A stretch of 18,221 bases of DNA from an uncultured Bacilli bacterium. GTDB lineage: Bacteria > Bacillota_I > Bacilli_A > RF39 > UBA660. A model generated the notes under the pieces. The model saw nothing but the letters and a program-made list of their open reading frames with translations. It was not told the origin of the DNA and made no database searches. Both the position numbers and the translations under genes were made by a program. The stretch lies in the NCBI GenBank assembly GCA_944332505.1, contig CALVKC010000016.1, positions 1 through 18,221 of the forward strand. Reading direction: 5' to 3'. This document shows positions 13,694 to 18,221 of the stretch, piece after piece. Positions within the stretch are counted from its first letter, which is position 1; every line of letters begins with the position of its first letter.

Positions 13694-15301
13694 TTATTTT
13701 AAAACATATTTATAAATATAATTTCGAATTTTAAATGTAAAATTAATCTCACTAGCATTCTTAACTTCACTAGGAACTTCAATATAATAATTATTATTAT
13801 CTTTAGCCACTTTAGGTTTTACTGATTGAGTATTAATTTTAGTAGATGACCAATTATCATTTACTTTATAATTAATAGTTCCAAAAGTATTTAGAAAACT
13901 CACAAACGTAGATATTTCTGAACTATTAATATTTTGATCAATAGAAAAATCTGCATTTATTTTCATTAATGTTTTAAAGTAATTGCCAGTTGCTGTTGGT
14001 GTAACATATTCAGTAGAATCAATACACTTATCCGTTCCATAACAATATTTGTAACTTAATTGAAATTTATCACCAACTTCAAAACTGTTTATTTTTAATG
14101 AAGAAGTGCCAAGTATACTATCATTAAAACTCTCTTCTTCACCAAGTTTTTTAGAACCACCATCTACATTTTCACTTAAATTGGTAGGATTCAAAGTAAC
14201 TAAAATATTTTTGGCTCCAATCTCGCCTTTTACATAACTAACATTATCATTAAATTTCAAAATCATTTTTTTATTTATATCTTCTTTAGGAATTAAAAAT
14301 GTCAAAATATAACTTTTAAACTCATCAGTCAATTCTTGACTAGTATATGGTGAACCTAAATCATATAACTCTTTTGCATAATTAACATCTTGTCCATATG
14401 ATTTATCATCAATTCTAACAGTTGCTAACCCTGTATTTAAAGTTTGATTTATACCACCTTGACTCTTAATATCCACTTTAACAACCAAAATCATATCATC
14501 TGTAAGTGAATTACCTAAAGGATCTTCTTGTGTCAAATAAGTGTCTTTTACATTCATAACAACTCCACTAGCACTAAAAGAAGATCCTTGACTATACGAT
14601 GCTGTATAGACACCAATATTAAAATATATTACAAAAGCAATTATAACTAGTGCAATCGCACCAATTGTATTAATTAAAAACTTATTTTCAACATACACAT
14701 ACTTAAACTGTCTAAGTTTATACCTAACTTGTCTATTAATTTTATTTTTATCAAATTCCAAAGCAACTTCAATTTCTTCGCTATCTTTTTCATCAATATC
14801 TAATTTTTGTAAATCTGAGCCAAAATCAAACTGCTTAATGTCAAAACCTGTCGATCTAACAATATACAAAATCAAACCAATAGCTTGTACAACAATTGCG
14901 ATTAAGAAGAAATCACGTAATGCACTAGAAAAACGAATATCTAAAATAGAAGCACTTATATCTCTTAATACTGGATAAGTCACACCAAATAAAATAATTA
15001 CAAAAACATAAACAATCAAACTATAAATATAAAGAAATTTTGGCTTTTTCTTATAAATCATTACAGACAACAATATAATAATTACTACAATTACCCCCAA
15101 TACCATCAAAAAACTATACATATTTAAAAGCGAACGGGGATTTAAATCATTTAAAGCCGAACTATAATCCGTTACATAAGTTCTAAAAAAATTATAAAGT
15201 GTAAAAGAACGGTACAACAAAAATGCCACTAAAACCGCAATAATAGCATGTAGCAATTTAAAATATTTTATAAAAAACGCATAAGGTTTTCTTAAAATCA
15301 T
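13694..15301 (-). CDS. Polytopic membrane protein with large outer C-terminal domain
   Basis: 535 aa, first gene of the pilus locus. Five hydrophobic helices at about residues 13-32, 60-82, 89-110, 128-148 and 207-229. A charged loop (150-206, LDIDEKDSEEIEVALEFDKN) lies between the fourth and fifth, probably cytoplasmic. Residues 230-535 form a beta-rich domain, probably outside, with a single close Cys pair (YCYGTDKC). No enzymatic motif or known family recognised. The overlap-free 40-base spacing and shared strand place it with the pilus genes; a role as an assembly or anchoring factor is only inferred from position. GGAAGGGGCGG precedes ATG 15301. It could instead be an unrelated envelope protein at the operon's edge. 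Confidence 0.65.
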   Translation of the reverse strand: MILRKPYAFFIKYFKLLHAIIAVLVAFLLYRSFTLYNFFRTYVTDYSSALNDLNPRSLLNMYSFLMVLGVIVVIIILLSVMIYKKKPKFLYIYSLIVYVFVIILFGVTYPVLRDISASILDIRFSSALRDFFLIAIVVQAIGLILYIVRSTGFDIKQFDFGSDLQKLDIDEKDSEEIEVALEFDKNKINRQVRYKLRQFKYVYVENKFLINTIGAIALVIIAFVIYFNIGVYTASYSQGSSFSASGVVMNVKDTYLTQEDPLGNSLTDDMILVVKVDIKSQGGINQTLNTGLATVRIDDKSYGQDVNYAKELYDLGSPYTSQELTDEFKSYILTFLIPKEDINKKMILKFNDNVSYVKGEIGAKNILVTLNPTNLSENVDGGSKKLGEEESFNDSILGTSSLKINSFEVGDKFQLSYKYCYGTDKCIDSTEYVTPTATGNYFKTLMKINADFSIDQNINSSEISTFVSFLNTFGTINYKVNDNWSSTKINTQSVKPKVAKDNNNYYIEVPSEVKNASEINFTFKIRNYIYKYVLK

Positions 15302-15328
15302 CCTAAGCCGCCCCTTCCCTATAATATA

Positions 15329-15334
15329 ATTATA
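15329..15334 (-). promoter_or_regulatory. Possible -10 for the pilus operon
   Basis: TATAAT on the minus strand 27 bases before the first pilus-locus ATG. The upstream hexamer at the right distance is only a T-run, so this is a tentative call. Confidence 0.35.
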
Positions 15335-15348
15335 ACCTATTTTCCAAT

Positions 15349-15375
15349 AAAAAAAAAGAAAAATATTATTTTTTC
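15349..15375 (-). terminator. Weak intrinsic terminator after the DNA glycosylase gene
   Basis: On the minus strand GAAAAA-ATAATA-TTTTTC followed by nine T. The hairpin includes the stop codon. It would separate the glycosylase from the pilus operon. Confidence 0.45.
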
Positions 15376-15857
15376 AAATATTTTATAATTATTTCATATT
15401 TCTTCTTTAATTTATCATAACTAAAAGCACAATTTGCTCCACTAGTCGAAGGTAAATAAATAGCTTTAATTAAAACATTATCATAACAATACCTATCATA
15501 TAATTCTAAGGCTTTTTTACCAGTCACAAAAATATATCTAACATCGGTGTCTTTAATCAGTCCATTAATATCATTTACTATAGGTGTTTTTATTGAACTA
15601 TCACTCGATCCATCTATATCACAACTATCAAGCACATCCCATAAAGCAATTTTGTGCTTATTTAAAAATTCTTTTTTTTCATTTATTGTTTCAGGATAAT
15701 TATCGCCAAATACATCAGTTATTATTTTCCAAAACCTATTTTGTGGATGCATATAATAAAATCCACACTCTCTAGATTTTACAGATGGAATAGAACCTAA
15801 AATAAGAATTCTACTATCTTTATTAATATATGGTCCAAACTCATGACTAACCTTCAT
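15366..15857 (-). CDS. DNA-deoxyinosine (hypoxanthine) glycosylase, UDG superfamily family 6
   Basis: 163 aa, the family's usual length. It removes deaminated bases, mainly hypoxanthine, from DNA as the first step of base-excision repair in the cytoplasm. Family motifs in order: ILGSIPSVKSRE (19-30), HPQNRFWKII (37-46), ALWDVLDSCDIDGSSDSSI (71-89) and LPSTSGAN (135-142). The Asn in the NRFW region and the conserved loop near the C-terminus fit the HDG group rather than classical Ung or Mug. AGGAGGGATAATAA precedes the ATG. It stands between the AIPR gene and the pilus operon on the same strand, 96 bases after the former, with no sign of joint function. Confidence 0.9.
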   Translation of the reverse strand: MKVSHEFGPYINKDSRILILGSIPSVKSRECGFYYMHPQNRFWKIITDVFGDNYPETINEKKEFLNKHKIALWDVLDSCDIDGSSDSSIKTPIVNDINGLIKDTDVRYIFVTGKKALELYDRYCYDNVLIKAIYLPSTSGANCAFSYDKLKKKYEIIIKYLKK

Positions 15858-15953
15858 TTATTATCCCTCCTACCATTTAATAATATGTTTAAAATTTACA
15901 AAGATTTTTTCAAAGTCTATACAATAACATTATTTTCCTTTTAATCATCAAAA

Positions 15954-17924
15954 TTATTTCATTAAATCCAGTTTATTATTTTTCTCAAATCTTTTAAGTT
16001 GTCTATTTAATCTATTCATAATAGTCGAACTTTTATATACATCTATCAACTTACTAGTGTGTTTTGAATAAAAATATTCATTATTTATCATATCTATAAC
16101 CTTTCTTGCTTGCTCTACTGATAAATTTTCTTTACATAATAGATACATAAAAGCTAAATCCGCACTACGCAAATTATCCCTTTCTCTCTTATCCGAAATA
16201 GTATCTAAATAACTTTCAAACCATACAATGCTTTCGCACACTTTAAAAGATAAATTTAAATCAAAAGGTTTATTAATATTAATTTTTTCTAATTCTTGAT
16301 TAAAAGCATTTTTCCAACCACCTAAATTTGTAGTAATTACAGCAAAATATAGTTTTATAAAATCAGACAAAACTATTACCTTATTTCCATAAATACTATT
16401 AATAATATAATCATTTTCCCTATCACCTGAAGAATAAATCTGCAAAAAATATTCTCCATCATCAAAAATTTTTTTCTGTATATCACGAATAAAATAATTG
16501 ACAGACAATCTATCCACTGGTCTTACAGGCTTTTGTTCATTAGTAAATATAGAAATATTGCTTTTCACAATTAAATCACTTTGATTTTTTACATGTATAC
16601 AAAGCATAATTTTATCTAAATTTATATTAGTTTTAATTAACGACATAATAGTCTGTTGACCATTATTAATAATAGGATTCTTTATTTCTAATTGATAAGA
16701 CAAATCTCTTACTTTTCCAGTAATATCAATTCCGACATTATAATTAATAAAATTATTAGGATCTTCAATTATAGTTTTATAAATATTTTTATTAATAGGC
16801 ATTGCGCCACGAATATTATCACAAAAGAATCTAGAAAAATCAACTGATGATATATCATTGTTTTTAGGTATTTCAAGTGCATTAAGCATATCTTTTATTA
16901 ACTCTTCAGCGTTCAAAAAGAAAGTATAATTCTTGTCCTTATAAGAAGCAATATTATATACCGAATTTAAAACAGGTTTTTCAATATATAAAGTTAAATT
17001 GTTATCTCTATTAGGTAATAGTTTGTTTTTAAAAAACATATTATAAATATCAAGTGGTGTTATATTTGAATCTTTCTTAGAATTCCAAGAAATAGTTTTT
17101 AAATTCATTTTCCTATTTTGAAGTAAAATCTTTCTTTTTAAAATAAATTTGCACAAATCTGCACCATTCTCTGGCACCACATCATCACTAACACATAACG
17201 TATAATTTTTATTCATAATATCATATGCCACATCAGAAATTTCATTTAACTTTATTTGATATATATCCACCTCATCGCTATCATTCAAATAAACTATTGC
17301 ATCAATACCACCGTCATAATCCCCATGCACAATATATTTATTAATAACAATTTCATAATTCAAATTATAAATAACAGCAATAGCAAACACTTCAAATGCT
17401 GTCCCATATCCCTCCTCACATTTATCAACTTTCTTCATACTTCTTAACAACTCACGAATTTTTTTTAACTCTAAAATTATTATTTTGGCCTTACAAATTC
17501 CAATTTGTTCTTTTAATTTTATTTCATATAATATATCAACATTATTCTCCAAAACATATTTTCCATCTACATTAAGTGCTTTATAAAAATGTTCCCAATT
17601 ATCATTAGTAACTAAATAAGAATTTTTAATATATCGAATATATTTAAAACAATTTTTTTCATGATTATCTACGTTTTTCCATAATCCAGAACGTAATTTT
17701 TTAGTTTCAAATAAATTCTCACCAATATATGATTTTGTTTGTATACAATTTTCTTGCAAACGGCCTCTAATTTGACTTTGCAGTGTTATATTGTTTTCCT
17801 TTTTTAAAATATAAGCAACTTCTAAATATATTTTTTTCAATTCAGCATATTCAGTATTTTCTCTTTCAATTATATTATTAATAGCTTGTCTAATTACCGT
17901 TTTTAAAGTGTCGACTCTATACAT
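15954..17924 (-). CDS. AIPR-family abortive-infection phage-resistance protein
   Basis: 656 aa. The N-terminal about 165 residues are helical and Lys-rich with a winged-helix-like stretch (LQSQIRGRLQENC, SGLWKNV). Next comes a restriction-endonuclease-like core: FEVFAIAVIYNL (Glu178), GDYDGGIDAIVY (Asp208) and DIYQIKL (Gln223-x-Lys225), a plausible PD-(D/E)xK site. The AIPR signature follows: FFCDNIRGAMPINKNI (367-381) and NPIINNGQQTIMSLIK (416-431). Members are linked to abortive infection and often sit in defence regions; the mechanism is thought to be nuclease-based but is not settled. The family's usual FNNGIT stretch is changed to YNVGIDI here. It stands alone with its own promoter, RBS AGAGGTGAT, next to a tRNA gene. 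Confidence 0.82.
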   Translation of the reverse strand: MYRVDTLKTVIRQAINNIIERENTEYAELKKIYLEVAYILKKENNITLQSQIRGRLQENCIQTKSYIGENLFETKKLRSGLWKNVDNHEKNCFKYIRYIKNSYLVTNDNWEHFYKALNVDGKYVLENNVDILYEIKLKEQIGICKAKIIILELKKIRELLRSMKKVDKCEEGYGTAFEVFAIAVIYNLNYEIVINKYIVHGDYDGGIDAIVYLNDSDEVDIYQIKLNEISDVAYDIMNKNYTLCVSDDVVPENGADLCKFILKRKILLQNRKMNLKTISWNSKKDSNITPLDIYNMFFKNKLLPNRDNNLTLYIEKPVLNSVYNIASYKDKNYTFFLNAEELIKDMLNALEIPKNNDISSVDFSRFFCDNIRGAMPINKNIYKTIIEDPNNFINYNVGIDITGKVRDLSYQLEIKNPIINNGQQTIMSLIKTNINLDKIMLCIHVKNQSDLIVKSNISIFTNEQKPVRPVDRLSVNYFIRDIQKKIFDDGEYFLQIYSSGDRENDYIINSIYGNKVIVLSDFIKLYFAVITTNLGGWKNAFNQELEKININKPFDLNLSFKVCESIVWFESYLDTISDKRERDNLRSADLAFMYLLCKENLSVEQARKVIDMINNEYFYSKHTSKLIDVYKSSTIMNRLNRQLKRFEKNNKLDLMK

Positions 17925-17942
17925 AAAATCACCTCTAAAAAC

Positions 17943-17951
17943 AATATATCA
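17943..17951 (-). promoter_or_regulatory. Extended -10 promoter of the AIPR gene
   Basis: TGATATATT on the minus strand, 19 bases before ATG 17924, giving a very short leader that begins almost at the AGAGGTGAT ribosome-binding site. No convincing -35. Confidence 0.5.
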
Positions 17952-17975
17952 CAAAAAGCAAAAATGTTCTATATA

Positions 17976-17997
17976 TTTTTTAAAGATCTTTAAAAAA
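17976..17997. promoter_or_regulatory. 22-bp perfect palindrome, operator candidate
   Basis: Perfect two-fold symmetry centred on AAAGATCTTT with six T on the left and six A on the right. It lies 25 bases upstream of the AIPR -10 and 43 bases upstream of the tRNA -10, in the divergent gap between the two genes. It may be a regulator site. Bidirectional terminator use is unlikely because both genes point away from it. Confidence 0.45.
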
Positions 17998-18039
17998 TGA
18001 TGATCTATATGTTTTTATATTAAATTTCGTTCAAAAATA

Positions 18040-18048
18040 TGATATAAT
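18040..18048 (+). promoter_or_regulatory. Extended -10 promoter of tRNA-Leu
   Basis: TGATATAAT eight bases before the mature 5' end of the tRNA. The -35 is not clear. Confidence 0.65.
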
Positions 18049-18056
18049 TTATACAT

Positions 18057-18145
18057 GCACATGTGGCGAAATTGGTAGACGCGGCAGACTCAAAATCTGC
18101 AGAAGAGTAATCTTCGTATGGGTTCAAGTCCCTTCATGTGCACCA
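18057..18145 (+). tRNA. tRNA-Leu, anticodon CAA
   Basis: Perfect 7-bp acceptor stem GCACATG/CATGTGC, discriminator A and encoded CCA (18143-18145). The anticodon stem is GCAGA/TCTGC with loop CTCAAAA, so the anticodon is CAA (18091-18093), reading the UUG codon. The long variable arm (GAAGA-GTAA-TCTTC) makes it a class II tRNA and, with this anticodon, leucine. The T-arm contains GGTTCAAGTCCC. It has its own promoter and terminator and is the end of the window's gene content. Confidence 0.98.
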
Positions 18146-18186
18146 AAAAAAAATTACTTGAAATTTTCAAGATTTATTATATTTTT

Positions 18187-18221
18187 AAAGAGACAATATT
18201 AAAATAATTTGTCTCTTTTTT
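18187..18221 (+). terminator. Intrinsic terminator after tRNA-Leu
   Basis: Stem AAAGAGACAA/TTGTCTCTTT with an AT-rich loop, then a T-run reaching the window end. A smaller palindrome CTTGAAA-T-TTTCAAG lies between tRNA and terminator (18157-18171). Confidence 0.85.

Noticed and set aside
15858..15953. A promoter for the DNA glycosylase gene (TTTGAAAAAA ... TATTAT).
   Set aside because: Spacing between the candidate hexamers is about 22 bases, outside the usual range; no supported call.

Overview
The window comes from a very AT-rich, Gram-positive-type bacterium. Shine-Dalgarno sites are strong (AGGAGG and GGTGAT types), promoters are sigma-A-like, and no outer-membrane secretin gene is present. 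The standard genetic code applies: TGA closes one gene in an ATGA start/stop overlap (4821-4824), and all long genes stay open when UGA is read as stop. This excludes Mycoplasma-type code 4. A low-GC Bacillota or Acholeplasma/RF39-like lineage is my inference from composition and gene style; no rRNA or other marker gene is present to confirm it.

Layout. Positions 1-2257 are a landing zone for insertion sequences. It holds an IS200/IS605-type element (minus strand) whose Y1 transposase has an in-frame stop before the catalytic tyrosine, and an intact 1.49-kb ISL3-family element (plus strand) with imperfect 25-bp terminal repeats and a 9-bp flanking direct repeat. The ISL3 element sits at the base of the terminator of the next gene. 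Positions 2256-15301 are all on the minus strand and form a Tad/Flp-type pilus locus. In transcription order it encodes: a polytopic membrane protein with a large outer domain; a signal-peptide protein with a C-terminal anchor; a 919-aa Cys-rich secreted protein; a short anchored pilin-like protein; CpaB; the CpaF/TadA ATPase with an unusual disordered tail; TadB; TadC; a Flp-like candidate major pilin with its own promoter and a terminator behind it; two paralogous TadE-like minor pilins; and a CpaE/TadZ-like protein with a degenerate P-loop. A separately promoted pair of small two-helix proteins resembling VirB2/TrbC-type T4SS pilins follows.

Positions 15366-17924 (minus) carry a family-6 uracil-DNA-glycosylase-superfamily enzyme (hypoxanthine/deoxyinosine glycosylase) and an AIPR-family phage-defence-type protein. 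Positions 18057-18145 (plus) are tRNA-Leu(CAA) with encoded CCA, followed by an intrinsic terminator at the window end.

How the parts fit: CpaF would power a TadB/TadC inner-membrane platform that assembles Flp and pilin-like subunits across a single membrane. CpaB and the large secreted or anchored proteins would be the outer parts. Most notable are four pilin-like proteins that begin M-[KR]-E-[AS] with almost no leader, the lack of a prepilin peptidase gene, the degenerate CpaE, and the strongly promoted T4SS-pilin-like pair next to the Tad genes. A roughly 52-bp repeat, one copy of which can form a long RNA stem-loop, lies behind two adjacent transcription units of the locus.
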